DNA of 64,000 nt from Pleurodeles waltl. Lineage: Eukaryota > Chordata > Amphibia > Caudata > Salamandridae. The stretch is from positions 1,021,097,066 through 1,021,161,065 of the forward strand of contig NC_090446.1 of NCBI RefSeq assembly GCF_031143425.1, written 5' to 3'. Below are positions 21,315-31,700 of the stretch, piece by piece (the stretch's first letter is position 1; each line of letters begins with the position of its first letter). The notes beneath the pieces are model-generated. The model was not told where the DNA came from. It was given only the letters and a program-made list of their open reading frames with translations, and did not search any database. The position numbers and the translations under genes were made by a program.

Positions 21315-21877
21315 ATGGCACCACAAAGAAACCCCCGATTCTCAGAGGAGGATTTAAGGGTCATGGTGGAGGATATCATCCGGGTAGAGCCACAGCTATT
21401 TGGAGCATAGGTGCAGCAGAGATATCCATTGCAAGGAAGACGGGACTATGGAGGAGGATCGTGGACAGGGTCAACGCTGTGGGACAGCACCCAAGAACTA
21501 GGGATGACATCAGGAAGCGGTAGAAAGACCTACAGGGCAAGGTACGTTCCATTGCAGCAAGACACAAACTCACTGTACAGAGCACTGGCGGTGGACCCCC
21601 ACAACTAACAACATGGGAGGAGCAAGTCTTGGCAATCATGCATCCTGAGGGCCTGGGTGGAGTAGCAGGAGGACTGGACTCTAGTAATTCAACAGTTCAC
21701 TACTATCACCCCCCTACCTGCATGTCATCACATACCCCCACGCTCCCCCTCACTCCCATCACTCCACCACCTCCCACACACCACACCATCACATATCACT
21801 CATCCCAATGCCCAGTCCTGCATGAACCACCAATGCATGGACACCACTCACAGCCCTGCATGGACACCTACCACTAA
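21315..21877 (+). pseudogene. Myb/SANT-like DNA-binding protein, N-terminal part (broken)
   Basis: It starts MAPQRNPRFSEEDLRVMVED, typical of the Myb/SANT-like proteins that accompany Harbinger transposases and bind their ends. A stop lies at 21408-21410. The reading then continues in another frame through LWRRIVDRVNAVGQHPRTRD to a second stop at 21521-21523, followed in that frame by KDLQGKVRSIAARH and TTWEEQVLAIMHPEGLGGV. This order (first helix, WxxIVxxVN, RTxxDIRKR, KxxxL) is the tri-helical SANT/Myb fold and its tail. After 21660 the reading becomes low-complexity. It carries one frame change and two stops, so it cannot make the protein. Upstream short frames (20986-21310) are proline/threonine/histidine-rich and I do not call them. 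Confidence 0.65.
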
Positions 21878-22244
21878 AGCATGCACACTAGAGAGAATCA
21901 GCTAGCCCACCACATACCAACTCACACAAGTGAAAGCTTCCAGGGCAAATACAACCAAAGAGGGAATCCCACTGATGCACATTATGTTTGTCAGGAATAA
22001 GGCTGTGCGTGTCCCAGGACCCGCCCTGACCTCTGCTTTGCGTCTTTGCAGCGCGTCAAGCGCGCCGCTTGTCATCCCCGCTTGCTCCAGAAGTGGTCAT
22101 CAGCGTCGCCTGCCCTGTGGTGAAGCTCATGTAGCTGCAGGGTCAGGACATTGGTGGACAAGATGCACTTATCAATGCCATTCTAAGAATGGACTACAAC
22201 TCCCAAGTTTTTAGAGGCAGCGGTCATCTTGGGGTGTGGCAGGC

Positions 22245-22251
22245 CTATAAA
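22245..22251 (+). promoter_or_regulatory. TATA-like box of the solo LTR
   Basis: GGCCTATAAAGCC, about 255 bp inside the LTR, in a GC-rich context. Confidence 0.4.
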
Positions 22252-22472
22252 GCCTAGCCACACCCAAGCACATTGCTCACTATTTTGAAGACTTCGGTGC
22301 AGTCGGACCTCGTGGGGAGTTCCTCTGAAGAAAGCGGATTTCCTGCATGGCAGAGTGGCAGCATGTCAGAGTATCCTTGTTTCCATGGTGAATTCAAAAA
22401 CGAGTAGGTCGTACTCGTATCGGTAAGGTCTTGATGAGTCAAATCTTGAAGGGGGCTGTTTACTCCCAAAAG

Positions 22473-22900
22473 TAAAGCGCCCCTTAGCACAACCACCAAA
22501 ACGCTTCAGGCTAAACAAGTAAAGCGTCCTTGGCACGACAATCAAAGCGCTTCAGGCCACACGAGTAAAGCGCCCTTGGCACGACAATCAAATCGCTTCA
22601 GGCCACACGAGGAAAGCACCCTTGGCAGGACAATCAAAGTGCTTCAGGCCACATGAGTAAAGCGCCCTTGGCACCACAATCAAAGCGCTTCAGGCCACAC
22701 GAGTAGGGCGCCCTTGCCACGACAATCAAAGGGCTTCATACAAAATGAGTAAAGCGCCCCTTGACACAACGAGCAAAGCGCTTCAGACAAAACAAGTAGA
22801 AGCGCCCCTGGCATAATGAGTAAAGCGCTTCATTCATGACGATCGAAGCGCTTCAAGTTCAATTAGTAAAACTTTTCAGGCCTCAGTTGCAAATGAGAAA
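22473..22900 (+). repeat. 46-bp minisatellite inside the solo LTR
   Basis: Roughly nine to ten units of a 46-bp repeat built on AAAGCGCTTCAGGC and GTAAAGCGCCCTTGGCA. Central units are highly similar and units to the right are more diverged. The palindromic AGCGCT recurs in most units. Confidence 0.85.
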
Positions 22901-23398
22901 GCGCTTGAAAAAAGCAAGCTGTAGTTTCATTTTTTTTTGGGGAATATGTGAGATACATATTTAAATCTTTGGCCATTTATAGGGCTGAGATTAAACGTTT
23001 ATGTTATGAAAGCATAATTGTTACATGGTTAAAAGTATGATCATAGTCCAAAGATCTTACCATCTTTAGGTACAGAGATTACAATTCGTTCTTGTTCCAT
23101 GATTTAAAGAAGGGGCTACGCCCAGTTCACAAAGGGTCTCAATCCGATATCACGGAGACGCCTTTGTTCCAGAGTCTACTGGTGAGTTTATACTGTTATG
23201 AAAGAGTATATGCATATTTGTCCTAACCATTTTCTTTTCAGATCTCTCTCGCTGCAGTTCCCTACACTAATTCCCTTCCCCCCGCCTGGCTTCATCAATA
23301 CTCTGGGCTCTGATAGCTTTCTGAGTTGGTGACGCCGGGAGGTGGACCTTTTGGTCAGCAGCATGCAGATCCCGAGGAAAGGGCACTGTGACAATGTC

Positions 23399-24537
23399 AC
23401 ACACAGAAACAATAACACTGCATTTACATCCTCACAGGTTCCACAGCCAAACTGAGCGGAGAAGAGGTGCCGGCAATATCCAGTCCCCCCACAGAAGAGG
23501 CCTAAAGTGATGACAGCGACTCTAGTCGCCTGGATCTGGATGACCAACCTAGCCCATCAGGGACCTCTGGACAGTTGGTTACCCAGCCACAATCACACAC
23601 CACCACAGAGCCTCCCACCTCAGGAAACACCACCACAGCACCCACCCAGCTAACCCATACCTCTGCCCCAGGCCACGTTAATCAGCAGTGTGTCCACCAC
23701 TACAGGGACCCCAGGGCACACTTCATACCCAAGACAATCAGGAACCTGGGGTCAGTGGCAGTGGGCACACGGTTCAAGGGACAGAGGCACAGGACAACAT
23801 GGAAACTGGGAGGACTGCTGTGTGCCAGGGGGAGGACAGCCCCAGGGAACCGACTCTCCAGGAGGCACTCACCGAGATCCTGGGAGCATACCAAAATTCC
23901 CAGGATAAGCTGGGCCAGATCCTGGCCAATGTGCAGGAGAACAGGGGCCTGTAGGAGGGACTGTACCAGGGGATCAGGGAGGACATGCAGGCCATTAACA
24001 CCACCCTGGTCTCCATTGCAGGGGTGCTGGCAGATATGGCCAACATTATGAGGGAGACAGCCTCACAACAGCGGGCCCCTGCCACTAGCCAGGCATCTGA
24101 ACTGCCTTCCACCTCCGCTGCCGCTAGTAGACAGGAGGCACCGCCACAGGACCAACAGGTCACCAGCACCCCTCCCCCTGCAGAAGGTGAACTACCCCGC
24201 AAACGTTCTCTGCGATCCAGGCAGAAGCCAGAGATTACTGCCAAGATTGCTTGGCATCCTGTCCTTATGTGCATTAGCATCATCTGGCGGAGAAGCAGAG
24301 GCACTGGTGACGGAGGGAGCTGCATCCCACAGGACACATGAGGCAGAGTCTACTGACGCTGAGGGCACCAGTGGGATGGAGGGTGAGGGGTACAGGTACA
24401 GCCGCCACCCCATACCAGCACCACCATCCCAGCAGCCCCTCATTGAGTTGCCTGTGCCCCCTCACCCAGGAGGGTGGGCATCTCCTTTGCCCCAGGCACC
24501 TCAGGCCCTGCCCCAGTTAACCCTGCTGCCCTGAGTG
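23399..24537 (+). pseudogene. Myb/SANT-like protein, C-terminal part (broken)
   Basis: Beyond the solo LTR the same gene appears to continue. One frame carries LQEALTEILGAYQNSQDKLG and ANVQENRGL, a TAG stop at 23952-23954, then in the same frame EGLYQGIREDMQAINTTLVS, ADMANIMRETASQQ and LPRKRSLRSRQKPE, ending at 24341. This helical segment with a basic RKRSLRSR tail is what follows the SANT domain in these proteins. Further helical text (LLLSISVGQSTIVNAIQGLA, QQTNAFLEGIHTGLAAQQRS) is in the frame opening at 24474. Stops and frame changes show decay. Confidence 0.55.
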
Positions 24538-25260
24538 AAGAGGCTATTGACCTCCTGCTATCCATCTCTGTTGGGCAGTCAACCATTGTGAATGCCATCC
24601 AGGGGCTGGCAGCCCAAATGCAACAGACAAATGCATTTCTGGAGGGCATTCACACTGGCTTGGCGGCCCAACAGAGATCAATCCAGGCTCTGGCCTCCTC
24701 TCTGATGGCAGACATTGTCCCTGTTTCCACCCTCCCCCCTCCAACTTCCTTTTCCCAATCCCATTCCCCTCAACCCCAACCTATCCCAAGCACACAAGCA
24801 GACGAGCATGCACACAGGACAACACACAAGAGTGGCAGAGGCGCCACACATCATCGCAGACACTCACACAAACACCATTCAGATGCAGACATACCAACAT
24901 CCACTGCCTCCACTGTGGCCCCCTCCTCCTCCACCTCCCTCCCAGTTGCGCCTACACTCACACCTGCATGCACCACTTCCTCATCCACTACCAGAATCAC
25001 CACCACACCTAGCAGAACACACACCTCACTGGCAGACACCACCACAACAGCCATGCACACGTCCCGTGTCCTCTCCCACTGTATCTGTCCCCCCCAAGGT
25101 ACACAAATATAAGCACTCAGACACCCAACAGCCATCCACCTCACAGCATCCAGCCCATGCACCTGCACCAAAACACAGAAGACAGACACCTCCCAACACC
25201 AACTCCCTTTACCTCCACTCCCAAACCTTCTCGCTCTTCCCACCCCAGTGCCACTAAGCA
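24474..25260 (+). pseudogene. Helical then low-complexity open stretch
   Basis: An open frame (24474-25112) begins with a plausible helical region (EEAIDLLLSISVGQST) and degrades into Thr/His/Pro-rich text caused by CA-rich DNA. It probably derives from the tail of a second SANT-associated gene copy. I infer no function. Confidence 0.35.
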
Positions 25261-25439
25261 GCTTTTCCTCTCCACCATTGACCTCTTCCCTATCCCTCCT
25301 TCTCCCCCCGTCCTTAACGTCTGGCCAGGGTGCCTAAAACCCAGGCTAGTACCTCAGCCACCCAGTCCATGGGCCCAGTAGTGTCCACACCCCCTCGTGG
25401 TGGTAAAGGATCCAGGGCACCAGGGAGCCTCATTGAAAG

Positions 25440-25612
25440 GGTGCCTGCCCCAAGTGCTGCCCGGAAGGGCAAGGAGCCCTCCCCAGCTGCTGCCCTGAAG
25501 GGCAGGGTGCCATCCCCAGCTGCTGCCCTGAAGGGCAAGGAGCCTGCCCCAAGTGCTGCCAAGAAGAGCAAGGAGCCATCCCCAGCTGCTGCCAGGAGGA
25601 ACAAGGGGCCTG
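25440..25612 (+). repeat. 33-bp coding-type repeat
   Basis: About five units of 33 bp that stay open as an 11-residue repeat like KGKEPSPAAAL within the frame 25330-25746. The reverse frame is also open, as expected from repeat composition. Confidence 0.75.
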
Positions 25613-25689
25613 GTGCTGGGACCCAGTTGGAGCCCCCACCACCAACCATAGTTGTGCAGCCGTCTGAGGATGTAGGGGATGGGCAGGAG

Positions 25690-25985
25690 CTCCCCCCCAA
25701 CAGCCACCACCACCAGCAGCAGCAGCACCACCACCACCACTACTAGCAGTGGGCAGCTGTCCAAGGCTGTAGGAGATGGGCAGGCGCTTCCCCCCCTCAG
25801 CCACCACCAGCAGCAGCACCACCACCAGCAGTAGTGGGCAGCCGTCTGGGGCTGCAGGGGATGGGCAGGAGCTTCCCCCCACAGCCACCACCAGGAGCAG
25901 CAGCAGCAGCACCACCACCACCAGCAGCAGCAGCACCACCACCACCACCACCAGCAGCAGCACCACTACCACCACTGAGCAGCTG
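25690..25985. repeat. CAG/CAC trinucleotide-rich tract
   Basis: Interrupted runs of CAC, CAG and AGC units in two or three blocks separated by a GGGGATGGGCAGGAGCTTCC motif. Long open frames on both strands here are by-products of the triplet repeat. Confidence 0.85.
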
Positions 25986-26089
25986 TCACCACCGGCAGAC
26001 GGTCTGTAGACCTGCCTCCATGGGCTGTTGTGCGGCCTGCCCCCTGCAAATCCAGTGGGTATGACACCCAGCTGAGAGACTGGTACCTT

Positions 26090-26525
26090 GCACTCCCCAG
26101 GATCAGAAGCACAGGGCACGATGCCCCCTCAAGAAACAATGGGTATGACACACACTCACCCCATCCTCCCCAGGATCAAGAGCACAGGGCACGATGCCCC
26201 CTCTAGAACCAGTGGGGATGACACCCACTCACCCCATCCTCCCCAGGATCAGAAGCACAGGGCACGATGCCCGCTACCGAACCAGTGGGTATGACAACCA
26301 CTCACCCCATCCTCCCCAGGATCAGAAGCACAGGGCATGCTGCCCCCTCCAGAACCACTGGGCAGGTCACCCACTTGAGAGACTGTGGCCTTGCACTCCC
26401 CAGGATCAATCACAGGGCATGTTGCGCCTCCCAGAGCATGTGGGCAAGACACCCACTTGAGAGACTTTGGCTTTGCACTCCCCAGGACAAAGCACAAGGC
26501 ATGTTGCCCCCTCCAGGACCAGTAG
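26090..26525. repeat. 73-bp minisatellite
   Basis: Units begin CCCCAGGATCAGAAGCACAG. Successive GATC positions 26101, 26174, 26247 and 26320 give an exact 73-bp period. Two or three more diverged and longer units (about 80 bp) follow to 26525. Confidence 0.85.
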
Positions 26526-26550
26526 TCTTCTAATCTCTGCCGGCTGAGGT

Positions 26551-26616
26551 GCCCCCCCCCCCCTCATACCCCTCTCCCCCCCCCCCCCCCCGAGCTGCCT
26601 GCTTTTTTTTTTTTTC
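26551..26616. repeat. Poly-C and poly-T runs
   Basis: Two C-runs (the second about 16) followed by a run of about 13 T. Length here may be unreliable in assembly. Confidence 0.8.
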
Positions 26617-26888
26617 TACTGATGCCCCTGCAGTGTTCTCTCTGTGTTGGTGCAGGAGACAAGTGGGGCCTTGGACTTTGTCATGTGGCCCTGTTGCCCA
26701 CGCACACTGAGGACTGGGCAGTGTCCCTTGAACTGTACATATGTATATACTTTTGGATGGAATGTTCATATTTTTACGGTATTTGTATTATTACACTCAC
26801 TTTCATCTATTTGTGTTGTCCTTGCATTATTCCTGAAGTGTACGGGGTCAATATGCTTTCTTACTCCATCTGATTGTGTGTATGGTGT

Positions 26889-26930
26889 TGGGGGTGTGTG
26901 TGTGTGTGTGTGTGTTGCGTGTGTGTGTCA
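26889..26930. repeat. TG dinucleotide repeat
   Basis: GGTGTGTGTGTGTGTG... interrupted once by TTGCG. Confidence 0.85.
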
Positions 26931-27363
26931 CTCTTTTTTTCCTCCCTACTCCCCTGTGTGCTAGGCGGTTGTACTTACCATGGTCATCTTCGCCGTTGTT
27001 GGTGTTCGTGGTGGACAGGACGTAAAATATCATAGGAAAGATTTGCTGCTCGGGTTCCATGGCGTCGTGGTTGTTCCCTGTGTCTCCAAAGGTGAGTCCT
27101 TTACCTTCTGTGCAGTGGTTCCGCCAGGCTTTTGATGTCGTTGGTACCACCCCAGAAAAGGGGGTGGATTGATGTGTCTTAATATGGTGGACGGAACATT
27201 GACTTCTGCCTGGCTGCAGGCGGCTCCCGCCGTAGTGGCTGTTGTTTCTGCCCAGGCTGTCGGTGTGGTAAAGTGGCTGTCTATCTGAGTTCTTTCCACC
27301 ATGGTCATAATCTGGCAGTAGTTACTGCCAGCCTGTTGGCGGTATTACTGCAGCTTTATCACT

Positions 27364-27388
27364 GACCGCCAGGGTTGTAATGAGGGCC
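27364..27388 (-). repeat. Right terminal inverted repeat
   Basis: On the minus strand GGCCCTCATTACAACCCTGG then CGGT; pairs with 20765-20789. Confidence 0.75.
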
Positions 27389-28015
27389 ATAGTTGCTCCA
27401 TGATAGAAAATATCAGAAAAATAAAATAAGTGCTCAAGAATAAATTAAAGAGAAAGAATCGCAAATCAATCCTAATAACTATAGAAAAATTATACACAAA
27501 GGAGCCTGCAGATATCCATTCTTAGAACACAAAAATGTGAATCCCGTTCCCCAAGGGTAAAATGTCCTAATCAAATTGCCCTTTGGTCGGCTTCATAAAC
27601 CAATCCAGGCTCAATATAGTTGTTGACGTTTTGACCCAACAAAAAAGGGCCAATTCTAGCCTCAATTGGCGGTCTTCATCAGGACTCACAATAGAAAGGA
27701 GCAACCTGGACTAACATCCTATGGTGAGGGAGAGGTAGAGCATGTAGATATGGAACAGCTGGCGCCTCAATGTAGATTAAATCTCCTCCCTCCTGCGGAA
27801 AGGAAAAAGCAACCCAGAGTCATAATAGACAAAGATTGGGTTTTCTTAATATTTGTATAATCCAATCAAAGTCAGTTGGACCCACCCCTGGACACATCAC
27901 GATATTAAGATTCTCTGTGTTGGGGATGGAGTGTAATACAAATTCCAGTCTATTTAAATCGAAGTGACACACACAGCGTCAAAGGGCTCGTATCACGTAT
28001 CTTACATGCAGAATT
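27389..28015. other. Spacer with a hammerhead-like motif
   Basis: AT-rich DNA with no gene. The only structured item is the motif at 27620-27685. Confidence 0.45.
27620..27685 (-). ncRNA. Degenerate hammerhead-ribozyme-like core
   Basis: On the minus strand the order is GTCCTGATGAAGACC, a spacer containing a CCAATT/AATTGG hairpin, then GGGTCAAAACGTC. CTGATGA, a stem GACC/GGGTC and AAAA-C resemble the hammerhead core CUGANGA-stem II-GAAA. The first A of AAAA would be G in a working core and could be a CpG decay. I cannot draw a matching stem III with a cleavage triplet, so this is at best a relic. Confidence 0.25.
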
Positions 28016-29562
28016 CAGTACACACAATGCCCGTAACGTTCCCCGTATCCGTCTCAATCATAAAATCCTCCGTAGTTGGGGAACGAGTGTTTCAATTACA
28101 CTCTCCTCCACATCTAAAGGAGTGTGGAATTGGTTTTTTGCACTCCTGTACGACTCTGTGCTTCACTGGTTTGGTTGCATTCTCTCCATCAAATAATGCA
28201 TTTGTTGGAAGAAGATCATGCAACAGAATGTCCTTGATAAATTCACCTCTTTCTTTTGCGACATCTATCACTCTATGTGCTTGCAAAAGATGATTTTTTT
28301 TATAACCTGTTTTGTAGGCGCTGGTTGGACAAAACTCTTACTATAGCAATTAAAGCGTGGAAGTTCAGCTTTAGTGATTATTTCAAACAGCTTGTATCTC
28401 TTTCAATACAAATCTCTCCTGCTTCAGTTCTGTGTATAATTTCAATCCATGGACCAGGTCATGTAGCATGTGTGTCTTTATATCGTTAACCACATACTGT
28501 TTGGTCACGAAGTTGTGTAGTCGCACAGGCTCAGTCATTTCAAAGTGTTTTCCTTGCTGCTGCATGACATGAAGGCTGTCAACATGTTTATTAAAACGGT
28601 ACCTTCTCTTTCCCACAAGTTCATGGTGAGAAACAGTTTCACAATGGTCCATTAATTTCTAAATTGTCATCTCTCTAACAACATTGAAAATAGAAAGGAC
28701 TTAAAGGTAAACTAGCTGATTTGAACAACATATTCACTTTTATGTGCCTGCCCAACAATTCCCTTGGAGCTTTCTAGGATCTCTGGATCATCTATCCCAG
28801 TTTCATATCTGGAGCCACAGCACTGAACCTTCCCTCTCTCTTTCACCATAACATGTATTTGGATGAATTTCCTGTAGAAATGGTTTTTCCACCTCTAGCT
28901 TCTTCAGTCTTCCCAAATATCAGGAGCCATATCTCAGGTAGTTTCTGTAATCAAATTCGCAAACACAGTAATCAGTCACTCCACAGTCTTCACGTGCAGC
29001 TCCAAATTACCTTCCAATCAGCATGCACCAGGTTTTTCACTAGCGCTATCATGTGTCAAACATTTGCCCAGTACTTGCAAAGTTCTGCTTTTTCTTAACA
29101 TTTTTTGATAAACCTTATGAACTTGGTTTTCAGGATTTCTGATTTTGAACTGAGTGTATTGAACATTGCCTGGCTTTGCATTATGTTTTTTGAATGAAGT
29201 GCACCCTGTGCCCTGTTCACTTCTGAGATAAGATATGCCATTCTTGTACCAGAAAGCATTACAAAACAATGTTTCTGTAGCCTCAGGTTTGATGAGCATA
29301 CCTTGTAAAGAATGAACATAATGTGTTCCCACTTAATACTGACTGGACAGTTTTGCTTCCAAAGATTTCAGCCGCAATAGGTGCATCGCATATGCCACAT
29401 CCACTGAGATAACGTCCTGCACACCGCAAAGCAACTTTTGTAAGGTAGAAAACGTCTATTACTGGATAAAGATCATCAAATTCTACTGGACTGCTCAGAA
29501 AAATGTCAGCTACAATACGGAAAACACCTTTATTGCAGAAAAGGGGCAGGGTAGGCTGGTCT
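28016..29562 (-). pseudogene. Decayed protein of an uncharacterised, probably transposon-borne family (C-terminal two thirds)
   Basis: Minus-strand frames give continuous-looking protein text broken by stops and shifts. In order: GVFRIVADIFLSSPVEFDDL and FYLTKVALRCAGRYLSG (29540-29400), a block reading HYVHSLQGMLIKPEA (about 29320), a block near 28770 reading ILESSKGIVGQAHKS, then VTKQYVVNDIKTHMLHDLVH (about 28480), and RVIDVAKERGEFIKDILLHD (28280-28220). I recognise these blocks as resembling a family of large uncharacterised proteins seen in cnidarian and fish genomes, with no function known to me. The N-terminal third lies at 31700-33040, across the piggyBac-like insertion. The family link is from memory of patterns and needs a search. 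Confidence 0.45.
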
Positions 29563-29566
29563 TTAA
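29563..29566. other. TTAA target of the piggyBac-like insertion
   Basis: TTAA directly before CCCTTCGCTGAC, as piggyBac elements require. The matching right-hand TTAA could not be placed. Confidence 0.55.
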
Positions 29567-31700
29567 CCCTTCGCTGACAGGCCTTTTCCCCCTTAGGTGC
29601 AAGGCCTTTTTTTTTTTTTTTAACCATTTGGAGCAGTTCGCGCTTAGGCCCTCATAACCTTTTGTCCACATAAGCTACCCACACCAAATTTACGTCCTTT
29701 TTTCCAACATCATAGGTATTCTACAGGTATCCAGACTTTGTGGGTGCCCCTGGAGGAGACCAAGAAATTAGCCAAAATACAGCAAACGTGTTTTTTTTTT
29801 TTAAAACAAATGGGAAGAAGGGGCTGCAGAAGAAGGCTTGTGGTTTTCCCCCTGAAAATGGCACCAACAAAGCATTTGTGGTGCTAAAAATCACCATCGT
29901 CCCAGCTTTTCAGGAACAGGCAGACTTGAATTAAAAAAAAAACATGTTTGGCATTTTACTGGGACATATCCCATTTTTACTATATTTTGTGCTTTTAGCC
30001 TCCTTCCAGGTAGTGATAGCAATGGGTGTGAAACCAATGCTGGTTCCTGGAAAGCAAAACATTTCTGAAAAGTAGACAACATTATGAATTCAGCAAAGGG
30101 TCATTGTTTAGATCCTACAAGGATTTCCTACAGAAAATAACAGCTGAAATAAAATAATATTGAAATCGAGGTGAAAAAACAGCCAATTTTCTCCACGTTT
30201 TACTCTGTAACTTTTTCCTGACGTCAGGTTTTTTAAGGCAATATACCGTTAGGTCTGCTGGACTCTTCTGGTTGCGGGGATATATAGGTCTTGTAGGATC
30301 ATCAAGAACTCTAGGTACCCAGAGCCAATAAATGAGCTGCACCCTGGAATGGGTTATATACAGGGTATACAGCAATTCATTTGCTGAAATATAGAGTGAA
30401 AAATAGGTATCAAAATAAGCACAAGATAAGGTGTTCAGAAGCAGTGGTTATTTGCACATCTCAGAATTCCGGGGTGCCCATACTTGCCTGTGAATTACAA
30501 GGCATTTCTCAAATAGACTTTTTTTTACACACTGTTCTACATTTGGAAGGAAAGAATGTATAGAAAGACAAGGGACAATAACACTTGTTTTGCTATTCTA
30601 TGTTCCTCCAAGTCTCCTGATAAAAATGGTACCTCACTTACATGGGTAGGCCTAATGCCTGCAGCAGGAAACACAACATGGACACGTCAAATTTTTACAT
30701 TAAAAACTGACGTGGTTTTTGGAAAGTGCCGAGCTGTGGATTTTGATCTCTAGCTCAGCCGGCACCCAGGAAAACCTATCGAACCTGTGCAGTTTTGAAA
30801 ACTAGACACCTAGGTGAATGCAGGATCGGGTCACTTGTGGGGCTCCCACCAGGTTCTGTTACCCAGAATCCTTTGCAAACCTCAAACCGTGGCCAAAAAC
30901 ACTTTTTTTCTCAAATTTCGGTGACAGAAAGTTCTGGAATCTGAGAAGAGGCACAAATTTCCTTCAACCCAGCGTTCCCCCAAGTCTCCTGATAAAAATG
31001 GTACCTCACTTGTGTGGGTAGGCCTAGTGCCCACGACAGGAAATGCCCAAAAACACAACGTGGACACATCTCATTTTCCCAAAGAAAACCGATCTGTGTT
31101 TTGCAAAGTTCCTAGCTGTGGATTTTGGCCTCTAGCTCAGCCGGCACCTAAGGAATCCTACCAAACCTGTGCATTTTTTAAAACTAGACACCTAGGGGAA
31201 TTCAGAATGGGGTGACTTGTAGGGCTCCCACTAGGTTATGTTACCCAGAATCCTTTGCAAACATTAAAATTTGGCCCAAAAAACACTTTTTCCTCACATT
31301 TCGGTGATAGAAAGTTCTGGAATCTGAGAGGAGCCACCGTCTCCCGATATAAAGGTACCTCACTTGTGTGGGTAGGCCTAGTGCCCATGACAGGAAATGT
31401 CCCAAAACAAAACATGGCCACATCACATTTTCCCAAAGAAAACAGAGATGTTTTTTTTTTTTTGCAAAGTGCCTAGCTGTGGATTTTGGCCTCTAGCTCA
31501 GCCGGCACCTATGGAAACCTACCAAACCTGCACAATTTTTAAAACTAGACACCGAGGGGAATCCAAGATGGGGTGACTTGTGGGGCTCTCACCAGGTTCT
31601 GCTACCCAGAATCCTTTGCAAACTTCAAAATTTTGCACTTTTCCAGGGGAAGGTCGGGGGTGGAAGGGGAAAAGATTCCCCTTCCATCCCTGATAGGGGT
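29567..31700 (+). mobile_element. Non-autonomous piggyBac-like element
   Basis: It starts CCCTTCGCTGACAGGCC next to TTAA, then CTTTTCCCCC, a T-run and GCGCTTAGGCCCTCATAACC. It carries no transposase and contains three tandem units of about 360-380 bp. It interrupts the decayed gene on the minus strand. The right end is uncertain (between about 31625 and 31760), because I see no inverted copy of the left tip, so the element may be truncated. Confidence 0.55.
30600..31665 (+). repeat. Three tandem units of about 370 bp
   Basis: Units share GTGGGTAGGCCTAGTGCC, CTAGCTGTGGATTTTGGCC, CTCTAGCTCAGCCGGCACC and TACCCAGAATCCTTTGCAAA. The CTAGCTCAG marks at 30750, 31132 and 31493 give spacings of about 382 and 361 bp. 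Units differ by substitutions and T-run length. Short frames inside are not genes. Confidence 0.85.

Larger units (their letters stand above)
21989..23393 (+). mobile_element. Solo LTR nested in the Harbinger-like element
   Basis: The 1405-bp block starts TGTCAGGAATAAGG and ends CACTGTGACA, giving perfect TGTCA/TGACA inverted tips. It is flanked by ATGTT (21984-21988) and ATGTC (23394-23398), a 4-of-5 match to a target duplication. A TATA-like CTATAAA at 22245 suggests plus orientation. No internal retroelement gene is present, hence a solo LTR left by recombination. The 46-bp minisatellite lies inside it. The element family is not identified. Confidence 0.6.
20765..27388 (+). mobile_element. 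Composite Harbinger-like element with Myb/SANT gene, no transposase seen
   Basis: The left end reads GGCCCTCATTATGACACTGG and the right end, on the other strand, reads GGCCCTCATTACAACCCTGG, giving inverted ends of about 25 bp. Inside lie a broken Myb/SANT-like DNA-binding gene on the plus strand, a nested solo LTR, and tracts of minisatellite and simple repeat. Harbinger transposons normally encode a Myb-like protein and a DDE transposase. Only the first is recognisable, so the copy is non-autonomous. A 3-bp target duplication is not clear (ATG left, ATA right). A separate end of the same family occurs at 33147. The Harbinger assignment rests on the SANT gene and ends, not on a transposase. 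Confidence 0.7.

Noticed and set aside
20986..21523. Thr/His/Pro-rich open frames before the SANT domain
   Set aside because: They come from CA-rich repetitive DNA and are open in several frames at once.
22425..22450. CTTGATGAGTC as another hammerhead core
   Set aside because: No GAAA partner and no stem II pairing nearby.
22473..22900. CRISPR-like array
   Set aside because: Units are contiguous diverged 46-bp repeats without unique spacers, in a vertebrate LTR.
25354..26119. Long minus-strand frames rich in Val/Leu/Trp/Gly
   Set aside because: Reverse reading of GC-rich triplet repeats; no protein features.
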